DNA from: Marasmius tenuissimus
Taxonomy: Eukaryota > Basidiomycota > Agaricomycetes > Agaricales > Marasmiaceae
Assembly: GCA_029532415.1 (NCBI GenBank)
Contig: JAQOTA010000069.1
Coordinates: 620,001 to 684,000, forward strand
Direction of reading: 5' to 3'
DNA: 64,000 nt
Of the stretch, positions 45,154-56,739 are shown piece by piece (position 1 is the stretch's first letter; each line of letters starts with the position of its first letter). The translations under genes and the position numbers were made by a program. The notes beneath the pieces were generated by a model. That model did no database searches, had not been told where the DNA came from, and saw only the letters and a program-made list of their open reading frames with translations.

Positions 45154-45319
45154 CCTGAGATCCTGCACTGCGCGGCGCTCTAGAGGATGTAAAACCCACT
45201 CTGTTCATTCACCTTGATAGCGAGTTAGATCCGGTCTGTCGGTGCTGAGCAATTGAATTTCGATCGAACAAAGAGCGTTGACCAAGAGCGAAATCGGTAT
45301 GTTTTTTCTCTGCGATTTT
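45154..45319. other. Short spacer after P450-1
   Basis: Probable 3' end of P450-1; nothing else recognised. Sequence similar to TSC10 intron and exon sequence begins near 45320. Confidence 0.4.
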
Positions 45320-45681
45320 TTTGTGTGAGGGGCTTGGAAAGACGAAAAGAAAGACTTACCTCGGGCCGAGTTCCGCTAGTGCTACCTGGAGCTTCTGTTC
45401 ATCGCTAGCCACTAATGAAACATGTGCTCCGGCTCTTATGAGGAGGACTGCGAGCGCGAGGCCAAGGCCAGCTGATTCGCCGGTTATGTAGCAGTGCTGC
45501 GAAGAGAGGGTGTATTGAGTCGGGTTGTACGTGCATTAGCTCTTTGTCGCGATGTACCTAGTACCTGTCCATGTGGATCCCACTTTACAGAGAAAGGACG
45601 GAGTGTAGCAAGAAGCAAGAGAGCAGAAGAGACGAGAGGGACAATTGCCGTTGGCGTAGTAGGTACTGGAACGCTGAGCAT
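45320..45681 (-). pseudogene. TSC10 relic (exons 1-2)
   Basis: Reverse-strand copy of the first two exons and first intron of TSC10: start MLSVPVP at 45681, the TGESAGLGLALA-like nucleotide motif near 45470, and VASDEQKLQVALAEL. It stops after the second exon; the rest of the gene is missing. In the Rossmann motif Gly-Gly has changed to Gly-Glu. A truncated product of the tandem duplication that also copied the promoter and P450 5' end. Confidence 0.85.
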
Positions 45682-46118
45682 GCTCACAGTGTGGTGGTGC
45701 TTGGTGGGACCCCAAATGGAGAAGGCCCTGACGGCAGCGATCAAAGCGCCCTGGCCCCTGGGAAAGCAGCCTTCACAGCCACAGGCACTCCTTGGTTCGC
45801 TCCACGACGTGCCAGGTCAAAGCGCAAAGTCAAAACCTTGGATATTTCCACGGAACTCCTGCTTAGGTTTAATGATGGTTCACACGGAAAATCCTTTCGG
45901 CTACCTTTCTGTGGTCTTGAGGTTAGCTAATCTCTGCATTATGACGCGGGGGTGCAAAACGGGTCCAATGCGACCTGTCGGTCTCTCTACAATGGTTCTT
46001 TCAATACAGTTTCTGTCTTGCTAGGTACTGTATCGGGTTGCTCGTGAGATAAGCTCAACCTGAAAATACTTTCCACACCTCTACACCCCTACCCCCCGCT
46101 CAGTAATCAAATACGAGC

Positions 46119-46240
46119 ATGTATTCGACTCTCTTCCTGGTTACACTCGCTGTTCAAGTTTTCACGGCTTTCATTCTACGTCGGCGTCGTCTAGGTCCTC
46201 TACCCCCGGCTCAAGAGGGCTCCCCCTGGTTGGCAGCCTA
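46119..46240 (+). pseudogene. P450 N-terminal relic
   Basis: Begins MYSTLFLVTLAVQVFTAFILRRRR, nearly the same as P450-1, and reaches the LPLVGS hinge sequence after a one-base loss in the Pro-rich part (CCCCCGGCTCAAGAGG against CCCCCCGGCCCAAGAGG). Similarity then ends abruptly. It is the end of the duplicated TSC10-promoter-P450 piece. Confidence 0.82.
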
Positions 46241-46766
46241 GTACGGACCCGGAGGAGTTTGAATATCGGCTCTGGAGTCAAGTGAGAGTCGGACCCACGA
46301 TACGAACATTGCAGTCTAGTGTCACTCATCAGACTATACCCATATCATTGGTGCGTGGGAATTTCAATCTTGAAAACCGTTAAATGACGCCAAAGCATTC
46401 TTGTGGAGGGACCAAACCGTTACCTAAAGGCCCAAAGTCTCGAGCTCGAAGGCTCGATGATAAGAAGATCCCAAGCGCGAAGAGAAAACATGGGATTTTC
46501 ACGGGAAAGTACACATGAAGAGAAGGCGGGTGGGCTTCGATGCATCCCTGGGGCTGATGACCGTGTTCCCGGAAACCTTCTCCTTGAGCTATCCTTCATC
46601 ACGCGGGGTGCGAAACAAGTTTAATGCGACCTGATTGCCGGTGAATTTCTCCAGAATGGTTTTTCAATACAGTTTTTTGCCAGGCGGATGTTATCATGGA
46701 ACCCAACTTTGCCTGCTTGTGGGACCTCTTAAGGAATGCTTCCCACCGTCCACCCAGCAATTATCC
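46241..46766. promoter_or_regulatory. P450-2 upstream region
   Basis: No gene. It is similar to about 49350-49890 upstream of P450-3 (shared GGTGCGTGGGAA, CGCGGGGTGCGAAACAAG or related blocks, CTCAAGGGCTC-like sequence). This shows that P450-2 and P450-3 were duplicated with their promoters. Confidence 0.5.
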
Positions 46767-49124
46767 ATGCCTTCCTCTCTCGTCCTTCTAGCTATAACCA
46801 TTCTTACGTCTCTCGTCCTACGACAAACTATACGTCGGCGCCAAGGACACAACCTGCCTCTACCCCCCGGCCCAAAAGGACTCCCTCTGGTTGGCAACTT
46901 CCATGACATAGCGACAAGCCCAGATGTTTCATGGATAAGGTACTGGAAGTGGTCGCAAGTCTATGGGGATATCTTCCATCTGAAGGTGTTTGGACATCAC
47001 ACTGTTGTCCTCAACTCGGCCAAAGTGATCAACGATCTGCTTGAGAAAAGGTCGAGGAACTACTCGGATCGACCAGGTGAGTCGGGGCTTGAAGTGTGAG
47101 AAGGAAGAGTCTTATCATGACCCTCTAAAGATATGCCTATGTTCATGGACCTCATGGAGTGAGTTTTGAGACTCTTTGGTTTGCTTTCCCGCTTTGTTTG
47201 TTGAACATCTGGGCAGGTCAACGTGGAATTTTGCTGGTATGTTTCACTACAAGTTAGTCGACTTTCTCGATGTCTAATGCCATGCCTCATTTAGTGTTCC
47301 GATACTCAGATTGGTGGAGGTGGGAGTGCTTATCCATCACTCATGGAAAACCATTTGACAATGATGGCGCTCCTTCAGGATGCACCGACGAACTTTCCAT
47401 CAACGTTTCCAACAACGCGCTGTGCCCGAATACTATGACATTCAGCGGAGTGCAGCGTCATTCCTCATAGAGAATCTCACTACATCACCGGAGGACTTTG
47501 TCTCACACATTCAACAGTGAGTTGTCGGGAACAATAACGCCCGGGGCGCGACTTGAAGCTGAAGGAACATCGTTCATAGTTTCACTGGATCCGTCGTTCT
47601 CAAGATCGCGTATGGATATACGCTCAAAACAAAAGACGATCCTTACATCCGATTGGTCGTAGACATGCTAGAGGGGGTGATAGCAGCGGCTATTCATGGA
47701 TCGTTCTGGGTCGATTATCTTCCCGTTTTGAAGTACATGCCGGGTAAGTATTATATGGCTCGCTTCTTTGCTGCACCTTGGTCGCTCAGCACTGTCCTTC
47801 CGAAGCGTGGTTTCCTGGCACGGATTTCAAGAGAAAGGCACAGAAGTGGAAACAATCCACCCGGGAGGTGAGGGATCGACCTTGGGGGTGGGTTAAGGCT
47901 GCTATGGTTTGTCTCTCCTTTCGTTCTGAGCGGGAAACTCTCCCATTGAATCATGATGCATGATGGGTTATTCAGGAAGAAGGTACGGCCAATCCTTCTT
48001 TTTGTACCCTCTCGGCGGAGCGGTTGTCCGTTACGTTGGGTGACGGCTCGGTGGCTGAAGAGGTGATCAAAAATTGCGCTGCTATGGCTTACAACGGTTC
48101 GTCTCATTCTGCGATCTTGTTCGGCTTGGTACTGAGCCTCGCTGCAGCCGGGACAGATACGGTAAGACGTCATTATGGTAGTCCAGACTCAGCATATCAA
48201 CTGTCAGACCCAGGTTGCATCATCCTTAGTCTCCTTCATCCTCGCCATGGTGCTTCATCCCGAGTACCAGGCGCGGGCTCAAAGGGAAATAGACGCTGTC
48301 GTTGGCGCTGGGCGACTCCCCGATTTTGAGGATAGGGAAAAGTTGCCGTTTGTCAACGCGTTAATTGAGGAGACTTTACGATGGAATCCTGCGACGCCGC
48401 TCGGTAGGCCGTCAAAAATCTTACCTCTGTTGTTGAATTCAATACTAACTGCCGCACGACTGGCCACTTTGACAGGTGTGGATCACCGAGCTTTGAACGA
48501 CGACGTGTATGAAGGTTATTTCATTCCAGCGGGTGGGTTTGTCCATCCAATACTAAGTGAAATCACTCTTATGGTCACGTTCTTTCACTTAACAGGGACA
48601 ACGGTTGTGCCGAACGTCTGGTGAGTAATGACTCTTAGAATGTTATAGAGAAGTGCGGTTCCATTAGTAATTCCCTCTGCCAGGGCGGTTCTTCACGACG
48701 AGACACTCTACGGACCCAGAACCCAAGATTTTGACCCCGATAGGTTCCTGAAGCAAGAGGCCGGAAAAGAAGCCCCTCCGAGCCCCGAAATTTATGCCTT
48801 TGGTTTCGGACGAAGGTATTCGTGATGTTGAACTTTTTTCTCGTCCCGAGTCTGACTACCTCAACGTAGGATTTGTCCCGGAAGATATCTCGCAGTCAAC
48901 AGTCTTTACTTGGCGATGACCTACATTCTCGCTTCGTTTACAATTGCGAAGCCGATTGACGATGACAGGGTAGAGATCGCACCTGAGGTTGAGTATATGG
49001 ATGGAATAATTAGGTGTGTTGGGTATTTTGTTGTTTGCAAGGTCAAGCTCTCAACCTGTTATACCTTTTCTCTAGCTTTCCACGACCTTTTAAGTGTCAT
49101 TTTGTTCAAAGAACACGTGCTTAG
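46767..49124 (+). CDS. Cytochrome P450, copy 2
   Basis: Same 15-exon plan as P450-1, with equal sizes for most internal exons (28, 20, 25, 138, 164, 101, 121, 14, 190, 57, 25 nt). Exon 1 is 46767-47076 and the last is 49076-49124, giving 505 aa. Motifs: N-terminal anchor MPSSLVLLAITILTSLVL, PPGPKGLPLVGN, WRMHRRTFHQRFQQ, the 14 nt exon for AGTDT (48148-48161), IEETLRW (ExxR), FDPDRF and FGFGRRICPGRY. A KQEAGKEAPPSPE insertion before the heme loop is four residues longer than in copy 1. Intact and presumably active. Its position between copies 1 and 3 in the same direction shows tandem duplication. Confidence 0.9.
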
Positions 49125-49893
49125 CCTGACGGCCTGTGAGTTGATGTAAATTAGACGTAACCACTACTATCTATAACACGATGTCTATCGCCACGATTCC
49201 CGCTTCGCTTACCCTGTTGCGGTGCCACATTCTAGGGGCTTTTCCACGGTAAACTTGGCTCTCGGTTTACAATGGCGTTCTAGCGGTCACTGCTAGCCAA
49301 TTGATTGATCAAGGCTCAATATACATGCACTTACTTGCACACCCTGGAGAGATTTACAAACTGACCGCCAGGGTCAAGAGCGTCAGAAACCACGATGCGA
49401 ACATCACACGCCACTCATTAGACTGATATGCCCATATATGGTGCGTGGGAACCTCAACCTCGAAAACGGGTAATCGACACCAGCCTGTTCTTGTAAGAAA
49501 CCAACAAAGAGCCAAACCTTGGCCTAAAGCTTGTTGAAGCTCAAGGGCTCAAGGGCTCAAGGGCAGTAGTCAGAAGATTTCAAGCATACAGGGAAGAGAT
49601 GGGAGTTTTCATGGACAAGTACACTTGTCGGAGAGGCGGGGGCATCTTCGGGTCTCATTCTCGAATGATCGTGTTTCAGGAAACGTCTTCGATTTTCTCC
49701 TCCTCGGTCTCTTCAGAAGCTCGCCTTCATCTCGTGGGATACAAAACAGGTGCAATACGATCTGACTGCCGGCGATTCCCTAGAATTCTGATTGGCTCTT
49801 CAACACAGTTTTTGTTCGGAACCCAACTTTGCTGCGCTTGTGGGGCCTCTTAAAGGAATTCCTACCGTCTACCCAACAATCATCCAGATATCC
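49125..49893. promoter_or_regulatory. P450-3 upstream region
   Basis: No gene. The right part is the diverged counterpart of the P450-2 upstream region. It contains an imperfect short direct repeat of GGCTCAA around 49540-49565. Confidence 0.45.
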
Positions 49894-52266
49894 ATGCCCT
49901 TCTCTCTTGTCTTTTGGGTTGCAACCGTCTTCGCGTCTTTGGTTCTGCAGCAAATCTTACGTTAGCGCCGAGGACACATCCTGCCTTTACCCCCCGGCCC
50001 AAAAGGACTCCCTCTGGTTGGCAATTTCCGCGACATAGCAGCAAGCCCAGTTGTTTCATGGATAAGGTACTGGAAGCGGCCGCAAGTCTATGGGGATATC
50101 TTCCATCTGAAGGTGTTTGGACATCATACTATTGTCCTCAGCTCGGCCAAAGTGATCAACGATCTGCTTGAGAAAAGGTCAAGGAACTACTCGGATCGAC
50201 CAGGTGAGTCGGTGTTAGGAATATGATGTATGCTTGCGCCGAACTTGCTCTCGTTAGATATGCCCATGTTCATGGATCTTATTGAGTGAGTGTAGGACCT
50301 GTTTGTCTCCCGGTATATTTGTCGAAGACATGAACTGGCAGGTCAAAGTGGCATTTTGCTGGTGCGTTACATTATTCCGCCGGCGCACTAGATATCTAAT
50401 GCCCCAGCCCGTATCCAGTGTTCCGATACTCAGACTGGCGGAGGTGAGGGTGCTCATCTATGAACAACTACCCTCTCACTTTTAGTAATAGTATATGCTG
50501 CGATCTGACACTGGTTCTCCAGAATGCACCGACGAACGTTCCATCAGCATTTCCAACGTGTCGTGTCCGAATATTATGACATTCAAAGAACTGCAGCATC
50601 CTCTCTTATAAACAATCTCACTGCATCTCCGGAGAACTTTGTCTCACATGTTCAACAGTGAGTTGTCGGAACGAGTGCATATGGATTTGAGCCTTTATAA
50701 CTTACAAGGGATACCCCAGTTTTATTGGATCTATTGTTCTCAAGGTTGTGTATGGATATACGCTCAAAACAAAAGATGACCCGTACATCCGATTGGTTCT
50801 AGAGATGCTGGAGGGGGTAATAGCAGCGGCTCTCCATGGATCATTCTGGGTGGATTATCTTCCCATCTTGAAGTACGTGCCGGGTATGTATTCATTTCTC
50901 ATCATCGTCACGCCTTAGTTGCTTACAACTACTCTAAGCGTGGTTCCCCGGAGTGGACTTCAAAAGAAAGGCAGAGAAGTGGAAACATTTAACCCGAGAG
51001 GTGGGGGACCAACCTTGGGGATGGGTTAAGGCTGCTGTGGTTTGTAGAAGTTTCTCTTCTGAACAGGGGACTCCCACAGATTGTCATGAACTATCTAGGA
51101 AGATGGCACGGCCAGTCCCTCAATTTGTACTCTTTCAGCGGAGCGATTTTCTGTCACGTTGGGCGACGGCTCGGTAGCTGAGGAGGTGATCAAGAATTGT
51201 GTTGCTATGGCTTACCAAGGTTCGGCTTTTCTACGTTCTCACTCACCTCAGCACTGCGCTGATTTGAAAATTGAAACGCAGCCGGAACAGATACGGTATG
51301 GTGTCGTTGAAGAATAGCACTAGTATGAGTTTGAGCGTTAACCGTTGAACCTGGCAGGTTGCGTTATCCTTAGTCTGCTTTATCCTCGCTATGGTGCTTC
51401 ATCCCGAGTACCAGGCGCGGGCTCAAAAGGAAATTGACGTTGTCGTTGGCACCGGACTCCCTGATTTTAATGATCGGGAAAAGATGCCGTTTGCGAATGC
51501 AACAATTGCGAAAACTTTGCGATGGAATCCTGTGACGCCGCTTGGTACGTCGTCGAAAGTCTTCCCTGTCTTTGAATGCAATACTGACCATCGTACAACT
51601 GATTGATTGATTACCTAGGTGTGGATCACCGAGCTTCAAACGACGACGTGTACGAAGGTTATTTCATTCCAGCAGGTGGGCTTGTACACCCGATGGTGAA
51701 GTCGCTCTCATGTTCTCTTTCTCATTTCGCAGGTGCAACAATTGTGCCGAACGTCTGGTGAGTTAGACTATTTGAGAGTATTGGTTTGATTATTGTTGTG
51801 ATATTAAGAGCGGTCCCTTCTGTCAGGGCTGTTCTACGTGACGAGACGCTCTATGGACCTGGAACCCAAGATTTCAACCCCGACAGGTTTCTGAAGCAAG
51901 AGGCCGGAAAAGAAGCCCCTCCGAGCCTCGAAATCTATGCCTTTGGTTTTGGACGAAGGTGATTATGCCGAACTGGCCTCGTCCCAAGTCTGACCACCTC
52001 ATCGTAGGATTTGTCCAGGGAGATATCTCGCGGTCAACAATCTTTATTTGGCGATGGCTTAGTACATCCTCGCTTCATTTACAATCGCGAAGCCGGATGA
52101 TAACGGGGTGGAGGTCACACCTGAGGTTGAGTATGTGGACGGAATAATCAAGTACGTTGAGTCCTCTGTAGTTTTTGAGCCCAATGTTCTACCTTTTTCC
52201 AGCTTTCCGGGACCTTTCAAGTGTCGTATTGTTCCACGAACACGTACTCAGCCTGAGGGCCTGTAA
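49894..52266 (+). pseudogene. Cytochrome P450, copy 3, inactivated
   Basis: All 15 exon equivalents can be traced, but: codon 24 is TAG (CGTTAGCGC where copy 2 has CGTCGGCGC); the ExxR motif reads IAKTLRW, with the invariant Glu replaced by Lys; a second in-frame TAG lies in exon 14 (ATGGCTTAGTAC, about 52052); and the normal stop codon is changed so that the frame runs on to 52266. Single-codon losses occur in exons 5 and 10. The I-helix exon (AGTDT) and FGFGRRICPGR are kept. Loss of function appears fairly recent, since splice sites are still good. Confidence 0.9.
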
Positions 52267-52426
52267 GTCGATGTAAATCGGTAGTCTCTTTTGTTTATGG
52301 CTCGGAGGGGCCCAGAATCAATGAATAGGCAAGGGGATAACGGAGAATGACCGTAATCACAAGATATTGCACAGTAAGATAGAAACAAGCCCAGATATCG
52401 ATAGCCAACTCAGTTACCATCAACGT

Positions 52427-54500
52427 TCAACATATCCCGGTGTACCTTGTCACCTCACCCGCTCCTTCAACGAATTCGTATACATACCCGCCTGTATATA
52501 CGAAGGAGGACCAGTTTCTTCCGATATTCAGAGGTTTCCAGCCTGTAACATAGTTAAGTTAGCTTGGGACTCAAAGGGATCAGCGTCCCACTTGCCTCCC
52601 TCAGTATTATCGTCGTTGACCCATACGCCAGACCCCCAACCACGGTCAGAGTGCTCATTGATCCTGAACAACCTATCCTCGTACGCCTCAGTGCGGAACA
52701 GCTCTGAACCTTGGCTTTGAAACACCCTCATCCAGTCTGGAATAGACGGGATTGTTGAGTGACGGTGATATTGAATTCATGTTGAATCTAGAAAGGGAAA
52801 GGCCACGTACATCGGTCCATACCTGTATAAACCCAAATCTCCCCATTCCTGCGTTGTTGATAGAGGTGACGCCAGTTAGCCGCAATCTGAACAGTGTCAT
52901 GAAATTTGTCGATTTGCTGCCAGTTGGCTAGAGACTTGATGAGCGAGGTAGAGTCGAATTTCTCGAAATCCTCACGTTTCTCATTCCCCTGCGGAACCGG
53001 TGTCTGGTAGATTTCGCCTTTGTTGTTTTGGCGATAAAGATGAGTCTTGGTCGATGCAATCCGTTCGGTGTCCGTCGACTTGTGTAATTCTCTCCAGTGG
53101 CCTAAGTGGGGCGAATTAGTCCTGGTTGCGACTGCCCGGCACACGCGGAAGTGACCACAAAACATACGTTCATCGTCCTTGTACATCGCCACCACTCCCA
53201 TCGTGTCGCAGTAGTAGTTTGCGTCGCCGCAGATGTCGACTTGTATTAGACTATTGTCTGTAAGACTCTCACTCACACGACTCCATTCTGTGTAAACAGA
53301 AAGGAAACGGGAATTTAAGATCAGGAATTTTCCAAGAAGGAGCGGAGGAGACTCGCAAACTGACCATCCGTGTCATCTCCGGGCGAGCCACGCCAGATTA
53401 AAACATCAGACTTGTTCTCTATCATGTATAACTTATCATCGGAGGTAATCAGGGTGATCTTCGCTACGTCTTCTATCTTTCCAATGATGTGTTCCTTTGC
53501 TGGTGTGGGCATGTTAGATATGATTCTGCGGAAGGGGGTTGTGCTAAGTGGACTTACTATGCCCATTCATCTCAACGTGTTCTTTGATCTGTCCGTCATT
53601 CATCAAGAGGTACAAAGCCTTCCCTGAGGCAGTGATTCGAACGATTGCCCTATCCCTCATTACGAACCTAGCCTCGTACTCTGGAATAGGATAAAACAGC
53701 CCAGCGAATTTCTGGTCAGGCCAGGAGAAGGTATCCCCTCCCCTGATCTCAGGGTCCTTCATCCCATCGGTCAAGATAGACTCATCGATCCGATAACACA
53801 TGATCGAATTACTATCCTCCTTATCCGAAAGCGTATACGCCTCAGTGTCCTCAAGACGCGTGAGCACGTTGTTGTCAACCTCGGACTCCGTCCATTTCTG
53901 ATGGCGCCAGTAGTGAGCGTATGCTTTCTTCTTATCAATCCGCTCGTTGAGTCCAGGACGGCAATGTTCGTGCACGAAGCCCAGGATATGTCCGGTTTCG
54001 TGGAGGATCGCCGTGCGGATAGCCTCCTTGGATAGGACACCAGTGCGGTCCAACCCTTCGAGCATCAGCGTTGGTCGTCGTCTGTCCGTCACTTCGATGA
54101 CTCTTGTCCCAACATAGGACCAAATACCGCCCTCTCGTTTTCCGAGAACTTCGCCAGACAGGCTGATACGGACTTCGGCGGCGATGCAATCGGTAGAGGG
54201 GTCACCGGAGTGGAGGAGGGTAAAACGTGCATTACAGAACTTGGACCATAAGTTCATGAGCATGACAATTTCTCGCTGGAGAGCGGGACAGGGCGGGGGG
54301 TTGTCAATGAAAGCGACGCGGAGACGTACGCCGTTACCCGGCCATTTAGTTTTATTACGGAGAGCGAGGCGGGCCACAGGTGGATTGGGTGGGGGGTGAG
54401 GATGATCGTCTTTTCGCGGTGCGTCGTCTGAGCTGCCACTATTCTTGACTGATCTGTCATGTTGAGCTTGGAGAGCAATCTCTGTGCAACGTTCAACCAT
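52427..54500 (-). CDS. Astacin-type metalloprotease with C-terminal repeats, copy I
   Basis: A family member outside the 2-40 kb block. Start at 54500 (MVERCTEIAL). Zinc site HETGHILGFVHEHCRPG, Met-turn NSIMCYR. Repeats: KALYLLMNDGQIK, KLYMIENKSDVL, QVDICGDANYYCDTMGVVAMY, HLYRQNNKGEIYQTP, HLYQQRRNGEIWVYTG, RLFRINEHSDRGWGSGVWVNDDNT, then the final blade ending TGIC with TGA at 52427. As in H, sequence at the place of an intron in A reads through as coding (VCRAVATRTNSPHLGHW). No signal peptide. It lies 3' to 3' with P450-3 across about 160 bp. The 5' part and promoter are duplicated as J. Confidence 0.85.
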
Positions 54501-55163
54501 CGTCAATGTGAGAGGGACTTATCGCTAGGTGTGCTGTCAACAGATCAGGAATCTGAAAGTTTTTATATGTGCAATGTTTGGAGGAGGATGCCGCTCTGAG
54601 TTGTGCTCCATGGTTCCTGTCCGTAAGTCACCTTCGCGGTTGACTCGAAGTTAAGGGCCAATAAAGACCCGCCAGCTGAAACGGGTTTCTTGAGGGAGGA
54701 GGAGTAGGAGAAGCAGAGGAGTGAGTTACTCACAGCAAATTCATTTCCCGCCCCGAAATCATCGTCTCTTCACTGCCACCGCGTATAGTATCTGAGAAGC
54801 CTTCCATCCCGTCTAGCTCATTACCGATATTGAATGTGAATAATGAATAATTGCCCCAGTCCATGTGGCATTGGTCGGAACTTGATCGGAACGAATTTTT
54901 GCAGGCTCACAAGAGGCCTGAGATCCTCCAGCTATGGAAAAGCTTCACGGAATCAACTGAGTGACAAGTTGAATGGATCTTTCAATTGGTGATCATTGAC
55001 CCTGTCCTGGATCCTCGCTACCAAGTGTTCCGTATTCAAATGTCAACTCTACGTACCTCTTTTTGGTCGGAAAACTGCTTGACGTTTTCATCATGTTTTT
55101 CATGGCGGTAGAGGAGAAGTTTACTCGTGATGTTGAGGAGATCGGAATGGTGCTGTTTGCGAG
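54501..55163. repeat. Astacin I promoter region, duplicated at 56740-57370
   Basis: No gene. It matches the sequence upstream of J, with shared GAAGTCACCTT-like and TTTCCCGCCCCG blocks and the segment ending GGTGCTGT, so the duplication copied the promoter together with the 5' coding end. Confidence 0.6.
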
Positions 55164-55445
55164 TGGATGACTTCCCGTAAGGGCCTGCAAATAATCGGTC
55201 TGCAATTTCTTGCAAATAACACCCAAGCACTTGATAGCCGACCGGAGGTCTTTACAAAAATGACGTTTTTTGACGAGCTCACAGTTTAGAACGGGGTCGG
55301 GACCTGTCGGGACCCTGTTCTAAACGATTTTTTCGTCAAATAACCGACCCATTTGGAAGTAGCTCCGTCGGCTAGCTGGTGTTCGCGTGGTTCCTCAGAT
55401 TATTTGCAGAGCAATTATTTGCCAGCTCTTACGGGAAGTCATCCA
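55164..55445. mobile_element. 282 bp fold-back MITE
   Basis: The ends are TGGATGACTTCCCGTAAG and its exact inverse. Inverted similarity continues for about 45 bp (GCAAATAAT blocks), and a second palindrome sits in the centre (GTTTAGAAC against GTTCTAAAC around 55285-55325). The duplicated region near 57360 lacks it and reads straight through (GGTGCTGTGAGTGAGTGAGG), giving an empty site. The flanks GCGAG and GTGAG may be an imperfect target duplication. No coding capacity. Confidence 0.85.
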
Positions 55446-56404
55446 GTGAGGCTACAGAGGGCTACAGCCCCACACGTAAGATCCAGGTCCGCTTATTTTT
55501 GTCGAGGCTTAACTCGATCCCTGAGACCGAGAGTCCGCATCAGCAAAATGGCAATTTACACTGTACAGGGTTGGCTCTTTCTTTTCTCGGCATTTCAATC
55601 GCGGCCGCCAGTCACCAGTCCAAAAGTCCAAAAGTGCATGTCCTCTAGTCCTTCCATGAAGCTCGATCCTGCTGGGGACTTGTTTAAAACGAGTCTATAT
55701 TACTTTTGAGACCATGATAACGAGGTATATCTCTGAAGTTCTACCTCAATTACGCTCGCATTGGGTGCCATGGAGCCTCAAGCGCCCGAGATTGATGAAC
55801 TTGTGGAAAACTCGACATAACTCTATTTATGGGCATCAAAAAGCCCGGAAAAGCCCGGTCCGAAAAAGTTTTTTACCCGTTTTCCTGATGCGCGGGTGCA
55901 GTATCTTCAACTTGAAAGCACCTATTCGAAGTAGAATGACGTTGCAAAATCGTTGCTGTCCGCTGATCAGCGACTTGATGAGAGAACAGGCGGTGCATGT
56001 AAGTATATATTGACGGGGATTGGACAGGAACCTGCCAGTTGTACTCCACAATGATAGCAGACTGGAAATAAGATCCCGAGACTATGATGACCGTACTCGT
56101 TCAGATAACAGCAATCAACCTCATGTGAGTACAACGACTCGGAGGTCCCCTATCGCAATCCGCCCTGAGCCTCCACGTCGGAGTCGTGGTCTCCGTGCCT
56201 GTATCATGGCTCTCTGAGCCGCTCATCCGAATCGTGAATGAACGGCATCTCTGCGCGCCACCTTCACAATCGGGTTCGCAAGCTCGCCCAGTCACCCACT
56301 GAGTAACCATATTCCGACAACTCCAATGCACATCCCAAAGTGCCGTATCCATCATGAAGGGTGTTACTGTCATTACATTTAACTACAATTAGTTCGCGGC
56401 ATAG
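55446..56404. repeat. Intergenic, partly duplicated at 57500-57920
   Basis: No gene supported. The GAACAGGCGGTGCATGTAAGTA block (about 55985) recurs at about 57523, and CTACAATTAGTTCGC (about 56385) recurs at about 57890. These mark the ends of a tandem duplication unit. Confidence 0.5.
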
Positions 56405-56739
56405 TAATCTGCGGCAGCGATGCGGTCGGTAGAGGGGTCGTCGGAGTGGAGGAGGGTGAAACGGACATTACAGAACTTGGACCATAAGTTCATGAGCATG
56501 ACAATTTCTTGTTGAAGAGCGAGACAGGGCGGGGGCATGTCGATAAAGGCGACGCAAAGGCGCACACCATTACCCGGCCATTTGGTTTTATTTCGGAGAG
56601 CGAGGTGGGCCACGGGTGGATCGGGTGAAGAGCGAGGATGATGATCGTCTTGTCGCGGTGCATCGTCTGAGCTGTTGCTGTTCTTGACAGACCTGTCATG
56701 CTGAGCTGGAAGAGTGATCTCTATGTAGCGTTCAACCAT
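56389..56739 (-). pseudogene. Truncated astacin-type protease, copy J
   Basis: Starts MVERYIEITLPAQHDRSVKN, very close to I, and continues through GNGVRLCVAFIDMPPP and CNVRFTLLHSDDP. It then leaves the family sequence after RIAAA and stops within a few codons. The zinc site, Met-turn and all repeats are missing because the duplicated segment ends here. An open frame of about 117 codons remains, but no enzyme can result. Confidence 0.88.

Noticed and set aside
42814..52266. A secondary metabolite cluster
   Set aside because: Three P450 copies alone do not make a cluster; no polyketide, peptide or terpene synthase, transporter or regulator is visible nearby.
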